64,000 bases of DNA from Trueperella pyogenes (GTDB lineage Bacteria; Actinomycetota; Actinomycetes; Actinomycetales; Actinomycetaceae): the NCBI RefSeq assembly GCF_900460345.1, contig NZ_UHHW01000002.1:1612001-1676000 (forward strand), read 5' to 3'. Made by a program: the position numbers and the translations under genes. Shown here one piece after another: positions 7,546 to 16,596 of the stretch; the first letter of the stretch is position 1, and each line of letters begins with the position of its first letter. Under the pieces are notes generated by a model, which was not told where the DNA came from, made no database searches, and was given only the letters and a program-made list of their open reading frames with translations.

Positions 7546-7580
7546 ACACTGGGTTGACTCTGTTTTGGCGAAACAAGCGC

Positions 7581-7586
7581 TATGCT
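7581..7586 (+). promoter_or_regulatory. -10 element, leaderless promoter of hisN
   Basis: TATGCT lies 7 bp before the hisN ATG at 7594, where the transcription start would fall on the start codon. A TTGACT hexamer lies 21 bp upstream, which is long for a -35 spacing. Confidence 0.5.
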
Positions 7587-7593
7587 GAAAGGC

Positions 7594-8397
7594 ATGAAAC
7601 CACGCTACGCCGATGACCTTCAGGTTGCCCTCGGAATTGCCGACAGGGTCGATACCATCACGCTTGAGCGATTCCGCGCCGCAGACCTGCGCGTGCAGAC
7701 CAAACCCGACATGACTCCAGTCACCGACGCCGATCGGGCCGCCGAGCGTCACATCCGTGACCTCCTGCGCCAGTTCCGCTCCCGCGACGGCGTCATCGGG
7801 GAGGAAGAGGACAGCGTCGAGGGTCTTTCCGGGCGCAGGTGGATCATTGATCCTATTGACGGTACCAAGAATTACGTCCGTGGCGTGCCAGTGTGGGCGA
7901 CCCTCATTGCGCTCGAGGATGAAGGCGAAATTGTGCTCGGTATCGTCTCGGCTCCCGCGCTCAAGCAGCGCTGGTACGCGGCCAAGGACTTGGGTGCATT
8001 TGCCGGCAGGTCGACGGCGGCCGCGCGGCGCATTCACGTGTCCCAGGTGGGGCGCATCTCAGATGCCTCTCTGTCTTACTCTTCGCTTTCCGGATGGTCC
8101 GAGCGTAACCAGCTGCGGGGTTTCCTTCGCCTGGCACAAAACTCCTGGCGTACGCGCGCTTATGGAGATTTTTGGTCCTACATGCTGGTAGCAGAAGGCG
8201 CGGTCGATATCGCCACTGAGCCAGAGCTCAATCTATACGACATGGCGGCCCTCGTGCCGATTGTCACCGAGGCAGGTGGGCGCTTTACCGCCCTCGACGG
8301 CGAGGAAGGCCCGTGGGGAGGAAACGCGATCGCTACGAACGGTTTCCTCCACGACGAAGCTCTGGGTATCCTCAACTCGGTCAGCGATATCGACTAG
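7594..8397 (+). CDS. hisN: Histidinol-phosphatase, inositol-monophosphatase family
   Basis: A 267-residue metal-dependent phosphatase of the IMPase fold. Motifs are KPDMTPVTDADRAAE (metal-site Asp), GEEED and WIIDPIDGTKNYVRGVP, with a late YDMAALVPIVTEAGG. In actinobacteria this branch removes phosphate from histidinol phosphate in histidine synthesis; the alternative is a related inositol or nucleotide phosphatase. I chose ATG 7594 over ATG 7582 because a -10 element sits exactly 7 bp upstream. It stands alone, away from other his genes. Confidence 0.85.
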   Translation: MKPRYADDLQVALGIADRVDTITLERFRAADLRVQTKPDMTPVTDADRAAERHIRDLLRQFRSRDGVIGEEEDSVEGLSGRRWIIDPIDGTKNYVRGVPVWATLIALEDEGEIVLGIVSAPALKQRWYAAKDLGAFAGRSTAAARRIHVSQVGRISDASLSYSSLSGWSERNQLRGFLRLAQNSWRTRAYGDFWSYMLVAEGAVDIATEPELNLYDMAALVPIVTEAGGRFTALDGEEGPWGGNAIATNGFLHDEALGILNSVSDID

Positions 8398-8447
8398 GCC
8401 GGATCGGGATTGCGACGGCGTCGTAAAAATTTGTCGGAAGGGCGCGC

Positions 8448-8453
8448 TAGCCT
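8448..8453 (+). promoter_or_regulatory. -10 element, leaderless promoter of sbcD
   Basis: TAGCCT, within CGCTAGCCTT, lies 6 bp before the sbcD ATG. The same CGCTAGCCTT string precedes radA. Confidence 0.5.
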
Positions 8454-8459
8454 TACAGC

Positions 8460-9617
8460 ATGAGATTCTTGCACACCGCCGATTGGCATCTGGGGCGCAC
8501 TTTGCATGGTGCGGACTTGACCCCTGCGTTTGAGCAGTGGTGCGAGCACGCCGTCGATCTGGTTGCCAGTGAACGCGTGGATGCGCTGTTCATCTCCGGT
8601 GACGTCTACGACCGCGGCATCCCGCCCGTCACGATGGTGGATTTGCTCTCGGAGACTCTCACGCGGCTGCTCGAACACACGCGCGTCATTATGACCAGCG
8701 GTAATCACGATTCAGCACAACGGCTCGGGTTCGGCGCCGGTTTGACTCGGGAGGGATTGCACATTTGCACGGACTCGCGCCGCGCTCATATCCCGGTTTT
8801 TATTCCCGACGCCGCACACGGCGCGCTCGTCTATCCCATCCCCTACCTAGATCCAGACATGGAACGCGCCCGGCTCGGCGGTGATGAGCTCTTGGAACGC
8901 AGCCACACCGCGGTCAACGCCGAGGTACTGCGCCGGATTGAGGCAGACATGCGCGATCGCGGCGGCAACCCGTACCGGATCATCCTTTCGCACTCATTCG
9001 TCATCGGCGCTGAACCCACGCAGTCAGAGCGCGATATCTCAGTAGGCGGAGCCGATTGTATTCCGTCGCATCTGTTTAGGCTGAGCGGCCTGACCGACTA
9101 CGTCGCTCTTGGCCACATCCACAGGCCCCAGCAGGTGGGCACCTCCGATGATCCACTCATGCGGTATTCCGGTTCTCCCATTGCTTTCTCCTTTTCGGAG
9201 GAAAACCACGTCAAGTCCAGCGTCCTCCTCGATACGCAAACAGGCAACACCGAGCTCATCCCCGCTCCTGTGTATCGGCCATTGGCCACCTTGGAAGACT
9301 CCCTGGAAAACCTCCTATCGGCCAAGTACTCCGATTACACGGATCACTTCCTGCGCATCCGAGTCACGGATCCGGATCGGCCACCGAACCTTTTCGCTAA
9401 GCTCGCGGCGCGCTTTCCGCACGTTCTAGTACACCAACACCTCACCGAGAATGCGGCAGTCTCTACCGCGCAGCTTCACGCCATTAAATCCGAACCTCTT
9501 GCGGTATTGAAGGAGTTCTTCGCACATTCAGGAGGCCGCGAACTTAACGAGCGCGAATTCGAGATCGTGCGCACCACGTGGGAAGGAGTACATGCCCCAT
9601 GCAGTTCCGCCATCTGA
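8460..9617 (+). CDS. sbcD: Exonuclease SbcCD subunit D (Mre11-type nuclease)
   Basis: A 385-residue metallophosphoesterase that with SbcC cleaves DNA hairpins and protein-blocked ends during replication and repair. Phosphoesterase motifs appear in order: HTADWHLGR, SGDVYDRG, TSGNHDS, LSHSFV and GHIHRPQ. The N terminus fits directly at ATG 8460. sbcC begins inside its last codons (18-bp overlap), with GGAAGGAG as the ribosome binding site, so the two subunits are made together. Confidence 0.95.
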   Translation: MRFLHTADWHLGRTLHGADLTPAFEQWCEHAVDLVASERVDALFISGDVYDRGIPPVTMVDLLSETLTRLLEHTRVIMTSGNHDSAQRLGFGAGLTREGLHICTDSRRAHIPVFIPDAAHGALVYPIPYLDPDMERARLGGDELLERSHTAVNAEVLRRIEADMRDRGGNPYRIILSHSFVIGAEPTQSERDISVGGADCIPSHLFRLSGLTDYVALGHIHRPQQVGTSDDPLMRYSGSPIAFSFSEENHVKSSVLLDTQTGNTELIPAPVYRPLATLEDSLENLLSAKYSDYTDHFLRIRVTDPDRPPNLFAKLAARFPHVLVHQHLTENAAVSTAQLHAIKSEPLAVLKEFFAHSGGRELNEREFEIVRTTWEGVHAPCSSAI

Positions 9618-12600
9618 CATTCACCGCTATCGGTCCGTTCCCCGGCACACACGCCATTAACTTTGACGAGCTCACTGCCTCCGGCCTCTTCCTCTTCGAA
9701 GGGCCTACAGGAGCTGGCAAGTCTTCGATCATTGACGCGCTCGTCTATGCCCTTTACGGGGATGTTGCCGGCAGGGATTCGGATCGCACACGGATGCGCT
9801 CGACTTACGCGGATCTATCCACCGATTCTTCAGTCGATCTCATCTTTACCATCTCCTCGGGTACGTATCGTGTGCGCCGCACGCCCGCACGGCTAAAGAA
9901 AAAATCGCGCGGTTCGGGCACAACGAGCGTCCCTGCAACAGCACATCTGTGGAAGCTCTCCGAAGCTGCTGTAGACGCCGGTGAGTGGGATCGCGGAGAG
10001 ATGCTGGCCACAAAGGTCTCTCATGTGGATGATGAACTGCAGGCGATCCTAGGGCTATCGCGCGAACAGTTCGTCCAAACCGTCGTGCTGCCCCAAGGCC
10101 AATTCGCCCAGCTCCTCAAGATGAATTCGACCGACCGCGCTGGCCTGCTCGAAACCCTCTTCGACACAAGCACCTACCGCGAGTTCACCCACCGCCTGGG
10201 CGAGGCTGCCAAACAGGCACGCGAAGAGGTCGATGAGGCCGCGGCTGAGGCCATGCGCGCTGTGCATTCGTGGCTGGACATCGACGGCGTGGCTGAGAAG
10301 TTTCCGCACCTGGTCGGCGTCGTTCTCGACCCGGAGGACGCGGGCTCGCTAGAGCTTATCGCACAGGCTCACGCAGCGCTGAAGCGCGAATGCGATGCGG
10401 CTAGGGCTAAACGGGAGAAAATCGAAGCAACCGCCCAAGCAACCGCACGCGCACTCCAACGAGCACAGGAATTGGCTATGGCCATTGCTGATCGTGAACG
10501 GCTCCTCGAGCAGCGCATTGCCCTTGAAGAGCGCGCACCGAGCATCGCGAGCGCCAGCGCACAGGTCGCAGCCCACGAAGCCGTCTCCACGGTCGTCGAG
10601 CATTTACGGAGGGAAGACTTAGCGCGTGAGGCACTCGCGGCCTGCGTGCTACCCGATGCTGTGCCAGCTGTGAAGGCTGAACGGGACAACCTTGCAACTT
10701 TGATCGCCAGCAATGTGACTGGCTCGCACAAAAGCGTGAGCGAAGCGGTAGATTCCGCGATAGACGTGACGGAGCGAGAACTCGGCGAGGTCACTGCCCA
10801 GCTGGGCGCCCTCAGCGAGCTCGTAACATTGGAAGAAAGCCTGCCCCAGCGCCGAAAGTACCTCGCAGCGCTTGACGAACAGGCGGAGGAGCTCGATGCG
10901 CGAGTCACCGAGCTCGGCGCCGCGTTAGAAACCCTCCCAGCAGAGATTGCGCAGATTGAGGCCAGCTTAGCAGCCGAGCGCAAGGTGGCCGCCGCCAAGG
11001 CACTCATCGCAGAAAAGCTCGCTGCTCAGCGCGGTCTGCTCGCCACAGCTGAGAAGCTGGCAGATACTTCGGCGCAACTCGCCCACGCACAAGCGGCCTT
11101 GCAAGTTGCCCTCGATGCCGATGCTGCCCAGCGTGCCACACTCCGCCAAGTCACCGATGCCTGGCGAAATTCCATGGCCTCCAACCTCGCGGGCGGACTC
11201 GTCTTAGGCCATCCGTGCCCCGTGTGTGGTTCCACCACTCATCCGGAGCCGGCCACGGCAGGTGATCACTCTGCCACGCTCGAAGAGGTTCAAGCTGAGG
11301 AAGCCGTCCTCGATTCACTTGCCCGCAAAGCCGAAGAAGCCAACCAGCGTGTGATCTCGCTGAAGAGCTCCGCGCAGGCCTTGCGCGATCAGCTCGACGG
11401 GACCACCGAGGAGACCATCCAAAAAGAGATGGGCGAGCTTGTCTGTGAGCTCGACGCAGCTAGCGCTGCCGAAACTAACATCGCTCGCCGAAGCGCGCAG
11501 CGAGCCGAACTCGAAAGCTCGCTGCTTCGTCAGCGCGAGGCTATGGCCAGTGCCCGTGAAGATCGACGTGCGCTATGCGAACGTCGGCAAAACGCCGCAC
11601 AGGCGCTCTCCAAAGACGAGGGCAAAATCGCGAGCGCGTGCGCCAGTTTCGCCTCCGTCAGGGATCGGCAGACCAAGCTTGAAGAAGAACGCGTAGCCTT
11701 GCTGTCTTTGCGCACGGCAGCCACCACCGTGGCAACGAGAGCCCGCATCCTCGATGAGGCGATGGCCGCCAGCACGCTCGCTCTGGCTGACGCGAAAGTC
11801 ACCACAGATGAGGCGTGGGCGGCCTATCTTGCTCCTGCTGCACTTGCCGCACTGAGAAGCGACATTGACGATTATATGGCCCAACGGGCAAGCGTCGACG
11901 CCCAACTTGCCAGCGAGCGGCTGCAGGTGGACGGCGTGCATGTTGACCTAGATGCCGCCCAATCAGCCGCTGAGCGGGCACAAGACGCCCTTGGCCAGGC
12001 GCATCACTGCGAGGCACTGGCGGCGCAGCGTGCGCGAGACTCGCACAAGAAGCTTCACCGCCTCCGCGTAGGTCATCGAGCGTGGAAAAAAGTGGCAGAA
12101 GAGGCTGGCCCGGTCATTCGTCTTGCAGATTTAGCAAATGCGGGCTCATCCTCGCTCAACCGGATTCGCCTCAACGTGTGGGTCTTGCTACGCCGGTTCG
12201 AGCAGATCGTGGAGCGCGCCAACGAGCACCTACGCGCTTTTTCTTTCGGACGCTATGAACTTCGCCGCGCTGACGAGGGCCGTGGCGAGCTCAAATCCGG
12301 CTTAGGTCTTGACGTTATCCATCACGACGCCGGTCCGGCAGGCGATCACGTTCGCTCCCCCGCCACCCTCTCCGGCGGTGAAACATTCTACACCTCGCTC
12401 GCGCTTGCACTCGCCCTGTCTGAGGTCGTTCAAGCCGAAAATGGTGGGATCCGCATTGACACCCTGATTATTGACGAGGGCTTTGGCAGCCTCTCCAACG
12501 ATTACCTGCAAACAGTCATGGATACCCTTGGCCAGCTGCGTTCCTCCGGCCGGACCGTCGGAATCGTCTCCCACGTGGAAGAGCTTAAGGCTATGATCCC

Positions 12601-12661
12601 GGATCGAGTGACGATTCGGACGCTTAGCGACGGTGGCTCAACGCTTTCCGTGACAGCTTAG
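9599..12661 (+). CDS. sbcC: Exonuclease SbcCD subunit C (Rad50-type SMC ATPase)
   Basis: A 1020-residue partner of SbcD. Residues 1-60 hold the N-terminal ATPase lobe with Walker A GPTGAGKSS. Long Ala/Glu/Arg-rich coiled coils occupy about 200-870 and are interrupted near residue 540 by the zinc hook CPVC. The C-terminal lobe has signature LSGGE and Walker B LIIDEGFG. I chose ATG 9599 because the protein begins MQFRHLTFTAIGPF, as in the family, and a GGAAGGAG site lies 10 bp upstream. The coiled coil is biased to Ala/Glu with no insertion or break. Confidence 0.95.
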   Translation: MQFRHLTFTAIGPFPGTHAINFDELTASGLFLFEGPTGAGKSSIIDALVYALYGDVAGRDSDRTRMRSTYADLSTDSSVDLIFTISSGTYRVRRTPARLKKKSRGSGTTSVPATAHLWKLSEAAVDAGEWDRGEMLATKVSHVDDELQAILGLSREQFVQTVVLPQGQFAQLLKMNSTDRAGLLETLFDTSTYREFTHRLGEAAKQAREEVDEAAAEAMRAVHSWLDIDGVAEKFPHLVGVVLDPEDAGSLELIAQAHAALKRECDAARAKREKIEATAQATARALQRAQELAMAIADRERLLEQRIALEERAPSIASASAQVAAHEAVSTVVEHLRREDLAREALAACVLPDAVPAVKAERDNLATLIASNVTGSHKSVSEAVDSAIDVTERELGEVTAQLGALSELVTLEESLPQRRKYLAALDEQAEELDARVTELGAALETLPAEIAQIEASLAAERKVAAAKALIAEKLAAQRGLLATAEKLADTSAQLAHAQAALQVALDADAAQRATLRQVTDAWRNSMASNLAGGLVLGHPCPVCGSTTHPEPATAGDHSATLEEVQAEEAVLDSLARKAEEANQRVISLKSSAQALRDQLDGTTEETIQKEMGELVCELDAASAAETNIARRSAQRAELESSLLRQREAMASAREDRRALCERRQNAAQALSKDEGKIASACASFASVRDRQTKLEEERVALLSLRTAATTVATRARILDEAMAASTLALADAKVTTDEAWAAYLAPAALAALRSDIDDYMAQRASVDAQLASERLQVDGVHVDLDAAQSAAERAQDALGQAHHCEALAAQRARDSHKKLHRLRVGHRAWKKVAEEAGPVIRLADLANAGSSSLNRIRLNVWVLLRRFEQIVERANEHLRAFSFGRYELRRADEGRGELKSGLGLDVIHHDAGPAGDHVRSPATLSGGETFYTSLALALALSEVVQAENGGIRIDTLIIDEGFGSLSNDYLQTVMDTLGQLRSSGRTVGIVSHVEELKAMIPDRVTIRTLSDGGSTLSVTA

Positions 12662-12674
12662 CGCGCCCGGACGT

Positions 12675-13145
12675 TTAAGCACCGTGCTGAACCCGCACGG
12701 CACAGCTGCTAAGTTCGGCGGCAAGCGCTGGACGCTCGATGATGTCATACCACATGAGATCGATATCGCCCGTTGCCATGAATGCATCGTGATCGCCGGC
12801 GATCGCCCTATCCACGAGGTCTTCCCCACCAGGCTCATCTACAAGGATGGTCTCCACGTCCTGCCAAGGCAACGCCTCGGTGAGCCTACACGCACTCGGC
12901 AGTTCGTCAGCGAGCGACAGAACACGCTCAGGCACTTCCGCCACACATACCATCCTGCGCCGAGCCTGGCTCTGAGCGAGTAGGCGCAAGGAATCGTCGG
13001 CTGCAGCGAGGGTGGCGATCATTTCCCAGCCTTCCTCGTCTTCCTGCGGAACTGTGCTCTTGAGCTGAGGGGTCACTGCGTGAACGAGCCGGGGCGTGAT
13101 ATCCGTGGTGAGATCCCGCGGGGTGAGGGGAATGTAGATGCGCAT
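12675..13145 (-). CDS. DUF6912 family protein
   Basis: A 156-residue protein, found in actinobacteria only as far as I know. It starts MRIYIPLTPRDL and includes HAVTPQL, a helical LAAADDSLRLLA and VCVAEVP, matching DUF6912. The function is unknown. It is convergent with sbcC (13-bp gap) and shares orientation with the CpaE-like gene upstream. A leaderless -10 element precedes it. Confidence 0.75.
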   Translation of the reverse strand: MRIYIPLTPRDLTTDITPRLVHAVTPQLKSTVPQEDEEGWEMIATLAAADDSLRLLAQSQARRRMVCVAEVPERVLSLADELPSACRLTEALPWQDVETILVDEPGGEDLVDRAIAGDHDAFMATGDIDLMWYDIIERPALAAELSSCAVRVQHGA

Positions 13146-13151
13146 ATGCTC

Positions 13152-13157
13152 ATCCTA
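13152..13157 (-). promoter_or_regulatory. -10 element, leaderless promoter of the DUF6912 gene
   Basis: TAGGAT on the minus strand lies 6 bp before the ATG at 13145. Confidence 0.45.
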
Positions 13158-13207
13158 AACCGCCGCGTGCCGTGTCACGGCCTGCACCGTATGTGCGTTT
13201 CTCGGGC

Positions 13208-14320
13208 TCACCGACGGCTAATTTTTCCCCACAACGCCCGCACGTCTTTCGCATATCCAGAACGCGGATATGCGGTGGTTACCGCTTGACAGTGGAGCTC
13301 GCACTGTTCAATCCGCCGGCGATCTTGCCTGACGAAATGGTACGGCATCGGTGCATCTGCCAAAATCGCTGCGACTTTCGCCCGCCCATCGATGCCCAAT
13401 CCGTGCTCGGGCAATACAACGACGCCGTGCTGCTCACCTGCCCGGTCTGTGCCCACGGCGTCGAGGTGTTCTAGGAATCGGCGCAAGCCGATAGGCGTGC
13501 CCGCTCCCACATGGACCACGATGTCTGCCGCTTCCAACGCGCTGCGAGCCACCGCGTGGCGGTCTTCGCGGGTAGGCCGACTCTCCATCCCACCAGATAA
13601 GTCCACGATGACGGTATCGGCACAAGCGGCAAGCGGTTCCCACATGCGTTCCACGACGACGCGCGGCAGCTCGCGCCAACGTTCACCTGTGTTTAGCCCT
13701 GCCAGCAGCCGGCCAGGGCGCGCGCTGGCGCGACCGGGTAACTCGACTAACACGGAATCGATCATCTCCATGGGATCCTTACCGCGCTCAATGTGCCTGG
13801 CCAAGGCGACGATCGCGGACGTCTCTTCCACGCCATAGAGTTGAGTCAGGCAGGGGCGGTGCGAATCGGCGTCGACAACCACGACGTTTGGAGCTAGAGC
13901 TGCCAGATCCCGGACGAGGGCTGAGCGCCCCACACTGCCTCCCGGTCCCCACACGGCGATGATTGTGCCACGGTTAGCGGGCGTGTCGGGTAACATTTCT
14001 GGCTTAGTATCGCGCACGAATTCGACCATCTTTGCCTGAGAAACAGGTAGCGCTCCGAACGCATGTATGTCAGAGATGGGACGTGATCCTGGAACAACTC
14101 CGACCCTCACGCCCGCCTTCCGTAGCCGCGTGACGAGCGACAGATCGAGAGACGGGTCCTCTCCCCAAAGCAGGACTACTCGACCCAGGTTCGCCTCCAC
14201 AGCCGCGAGCACCTCGGCAATATCGGCACAACGACGCGCGATCTGGCTCTCTTCGCCAAAGGCAGCTAGACCGCGCACCACCTGCTCATCCAGGTGGCCG
14301 GGAAGACACAGCAGTATCAC
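13208..14320 (-). CDS. CpaE/ParA-like ATPase domain protein
   Basis: A 370-residue protein with an N-terminal receiver-like part (ILLCLPGHLDEQVVRGL) and, from about residue 120, a MinD/ParA-type nucleotide-binding domain: VWGPGGSVGRSALV, then VVVVDADSHRP and a later VIVDLSGGM. The P-loop has Arg where canonical members have Lys, and it lacks the upstream signature Lys; related actinobacterial proteins use a WGPxGxxGRTT loop, so this may be normal for the branch. It overlaps the SAF-domain gene by 4 bp (ATGA). CpaE proteins position pilus or secretion machines, but no pilus ATPase or pilin gene is visible here. Confidence 0.75.
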   Translation of the reverse strand: MILLCLPGHLDEQVVRGLAAFGEESQIARRCADIAEVLAAVEANLGRVVLLWGEDPSLDLSLVTRLRKAGVRVGVVPGSRPISDIHAFGALPVSQAKMVEFVRDTKPEMLPDTPANRGTIIAVWGPGGSVGRSALVRDLAALAPNVVVVDADSHRPCLTQLYGVEETSAIVALARHIERGKDPMEMIDSVLVELPGRASARPGRLLAGLNTGERWRELPRVVVERMWEPLAACADTVIVDLSGGMESRPTREDRHAVARSALEAADIVVHVGAGTPIGLRRFLEHLDAVGTDRAGEQHGVVVLPEHGLGIDGRAKVAAILADAPMPYHFVRQDRRRIEQCELHCQAVTTAYPRSGYAKDVRALWGKISRR

Positions 14321-14901
14321 CGCCCAGCCTCCCCAGCAATAACAATGCCGTCCTGGGTGCCGAGCACCTCTAATACTGCCGGCACATCAGCTGGCTCCAC
14401 CCGCACTTGAGCTGAAGCTTTAGCAGTTCGTTCATGTGGGTTCACGGAGACGAGGATCGCGCCTCGGGTAATGATCCGCGCCTGCGCTGAGGCGTTCATC
14501 CCCGCGCTCTTGACCCGCCACAGATCTACCTTTGATCCTGTTTGCACGCTCGACGCTGGCTCGATCAGCAGCGGGATCGCAAGATCGACCCAACCTTGCC
14601 GGGTACCGACGGCCGAGCTGCTGAGTAGCTCACCGGCACCGATGGTATGAGCCGCCACCGCGCCGTCGGGAATCTGGCCACTGCGCAGATAATCCTCGCC
14701 CAGCCGTGCCGGTAGCTCTGCAACAACGAACTGGCTCTCCGTCAAAACGCTTCCCTGAGCGATCGGGGCGGCGGCGCGCAGGAGCGGAACGGACGACTCT
14801 CCTCCAAGGAGAATCGAGCCAACGAGGCCACCACCTGCGATAAGAAGCACACCAATCGCAAGGCGCGGATCCTTCCACGGGTAAACTCGAGACTTCTTCA
14901 T
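14317..14901 (-). CDS. SAF-domain (CpaB/RcpC-like) membrane-anchored protein
   Basis: A 194-residue protein. One transmembrane helix lies at residues 14-33 (AIGVLLIAGGGLVGSILL), followed by an extracytoplasmic SAF domain (APIAQGSVLTESQFVVAEL ... AHTIGAGELLSS). SAF domains occur in CpaB-type pilus assembly proteins and in antifreeze-like domains. Coupling to the CpaE-like ATPase downstream supports a Flp-pilus or secretion-like role, though other components are absent from the window. Confidence 0.75.
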   Translation of the reverse strand: MKKSRVYPWKDPRLAIGVLLIAGGGLVGSILLGGESSVPLLRAAAPIAQGSVLTESQFVVAELPARLGEDYLRSGQIPDGAVAAHTIGAGELLSSSAVGTRQGWVDLAIPLLIEPASSVQTGSKVDLWRVKSAGMNASAQARIITRGAILVSVNPHERTAKASAQVRVEPADVPAVLEVLGTQDGIVIAGEAGR

Positions 14902-15006
14902 ATCTCAACACTGGCATAATTCGCGTAGGCTAGAACATGTTCTCCACAGGCATCGAGCCTGTGTATAAGTTTTATGTGGATAGACAGCAGATGGGACACT
15001 CTAGCC

Positions 15007-15216
15007 ATGTCTAGATTTTTAACGATCGCTGATGTCGCCGAATACCTCAACGTCTCGGCTGGTCAGGTACGTACGCTTATCAAAAATGGCGAACTGCCGG
15101 CCATACAAGTGGGTGGGCGCGGTCAATGGCGCATCGAAGAGGCCAAGCTCGCCGAATATGTCGAGCATGGCTATGAAATCACCCGGCAAAAGATAGCGTC
15201 GGGAGAAGTGTTCTAG
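15007..15216 (+). CDS. BldC/excisionase-like helix-turn-helix protein
   Basis: A 69-residue MerR-like winged HTH. It opens FLTIADVAEYLNVSAGQV, followed by LIKNGELPAIQVGGRGQWRI, the typical excisionase/BldC core. I chose ATG 15007 because the domain starts there; an in-frame ATG at 14974 would add 11 residues outside the fold. TATAAG at 14964-14969 is a plausible -10. The last 4 bp overlap the end of the convergent gene. Confidence 0.8.
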   Translation: MSRFLTIADVAEYLNVSAGQVRTLIKNGELPAIQVGGRGQWRIEEAKLAEYVEHGYEITRQKIASGEVF

Positions 15217-15791
15217 AGGCGGTTTACCCGCGCTTGACGCACAACGGCTATTGCATCGAGGGCGACCGCGATCTGCGATAGGCGTTCACTTTCCCCATAA
15301 AAATACCGATCCTGCCACTGCTCAGCGTAAGAACCGTATCGGCTCTCGATCTGCCCTTCGATAAGAAGATGATCTTTACCTACGCCGACGATCGTGCCCT
15401 GCATTTGCCCGATTTCTCCCAATAGCTCGACGAAGGCTCCCTGAAGCTGGCGCAGCAGGCTGGTAGCCGTGACGGGCAATCCCGGTTCGGCCTCTCGCGC
15501 TATGACTGCACCGCGCAGCCCCAAAGTTGCGTGGCTAAAGGCAATCCACTCATGAGTCGCATCGCTCATGAGAAACCACCCTTGCCCAACGGCCTCCACG
15601 CGGCCATACAGCCACAGCCCCGCCCCACGCATCCACACCTCGACACGGCAGTTCAGCGCGCCGCGAAGGCGGTCTTCCACCGTGAGCGCGGCACGTTCCG
15701 CGTCGGCAAGATCGGCCACCTCCATATTCAGCTGCTCACGCTCTTCTTGCTCGACGTGCGAGGCGATTTCAGCAAGTACTAACCAGTCCAT
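15213..15791 (-). CDS. Conserved hypothetical protein, 192 aa
   Basis: A soluble protein with an acidic helical N terminus (VEQEEREQLNMEVADLADAE) and a beta-rich middle that resembles a small barrel: VEVWMRGAGLWLYGRVEAVG, WFLMSD, WIAFSHATLGLRG. A second beta-rich part contains GTIVGVGKDHLLI. I recognise no family motif. The start at 15791 is supported by a -10 element 6 bp upstream. Confidence 0.65.
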   Translation of the reverse strand: MDWLVLAEIASHVEQEEREQLNMEVADLADAERAALTVEDRLRGALNCRVEVWMRGAGLWLYGRVEAVGQGWFLMSDATHEWIAFSHATLGLRGAVIAREAEPGLPVTATSLLRQLQGAFVELLGEIGQMQGTIVGVGKDHLLIEGQIESRYGSYAEQWQDRYFYGESERLSQIAVALDAIAVVRQARVNRL

Positions 15792-15797
15792 GCATCT

Positions 15798-15803
15798 ACG
15801 CTA
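15798..15803 (-). promoter_or_regulatory. -10 element, leaderless promoter of the 192-aa gene
   Basis: TAGCGT on the minus strand lies 6 bp before the ATG at 15791. Confidence 0.45.
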
Positions 15804-16011
15804 CGTCGGCCCCACCCTAAGCGTTCGAGTTATCCACATCCGCAATGCAGGCCGCGCTGTTCCTGTTGCCTTGCACGGCGTCTTGCCCTCCGACCAGCGG
15901 TGTATATCACCCTCTGGGTAGCCGTGTATACCCACTCGCTAACACGAACGCTGACCATCAAACTCACTCATACAGCATCAAACGAAACCAAACAGCACGA
16001 TAAGGGGCCAC

Positions 16012-16587
16012 ATGCACTCAAAATCGCTCCTCCTCACCGGGGCACCTAGCCATGACCTCGAAGTTTTGCTCAAGCTCACCGGCGCGAGTGCAATCGCGCT
16101 CATCGCCACCTGGTACCTCGTCTCTGGCCTCGCGCTTCTTATCGCAGCCCGGAAAGGCAACCACAGTCTGCGCCGCGGCGTAGCGCGCTGGGGTCCGCCC
16201 ATCCTCAGGGCAATGGCTGCGACCATGCTGGCGAGTTCCTTCATCGTGCCCGCAGCGGCAGTCCCTAAGGATGTCGATCTCAGCTGGGGAGCCGATCTGC
16301 CACAATCCGAGCACGTTACAGCTTCCGCGGGGTCCACCGGGCAAGATGCGGCACCACAAGTCTCGACCGGACAGGCATCTGTCGAGCCAGAGCAGGCCGC
16401 GCCAGTTCCCATGCGCACCTACGTCGTTCGCCCCGGCGACTGCCTGTGGTCCATCGCCAAAGCGCACTATCGTGCCGACGACGCCGCATGTGCCGACCGC
16501 GTCCTCGACCTCTACCTCGCCAATAAGAACCTCATCGGTGACAATCCGAATCTGATCCACCCAGGCCAACGCCTTCGACTCCCCTAA
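16012..16587 (+). CDS. LysM-domain membrane-anchored protein
   Basis: A 191-residue protein. Hydrophobic segments lie at residues 21-43 (LTGASAIALIATWYLVSGLA) and about 62-82, followed by a Ser/Gln/Pro-rich linker and a C-terminal LysM domain at about 137-191 (YVVRPGDCLWSIAKAHY ... NPNLIHPGQRLRLP). LysM binds peptidoglycan GlcNAc. The insert DDAACADRVLDLYLANK is typical of the actinobacterial version. An AAGGGG site lies about 6 bp before the ATG. Only 9 bp separate it from the Rv3235-like gene. Confidence 0.85.
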   Translation: MHSKSLLLTGAPSHDLEVLLKLTGASAIALIATWYLVSGLALLIAARKGNHSLRRGVARWGPPILRAMAATMLASSFIVPAAAVPKDVDLSWGADLPQSEHVTASAGSTGQDAAPQVSTGQASVEPEQAAPVPMRTYVVRPGDCLWSIAKAHYRADDAACADRVLDLYLANKNLIGDNPNLIHPGQRLRLP

Positions 16588-16596
16588 GGAACCATC

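Noticed and set aside
14974..15006. An earlier ATG start of the BldC-like protein
   Set aside because: It would add 11 residues outside the HTH fold, and the transcription start predicted from TATAAG at 14964 falls just after it.
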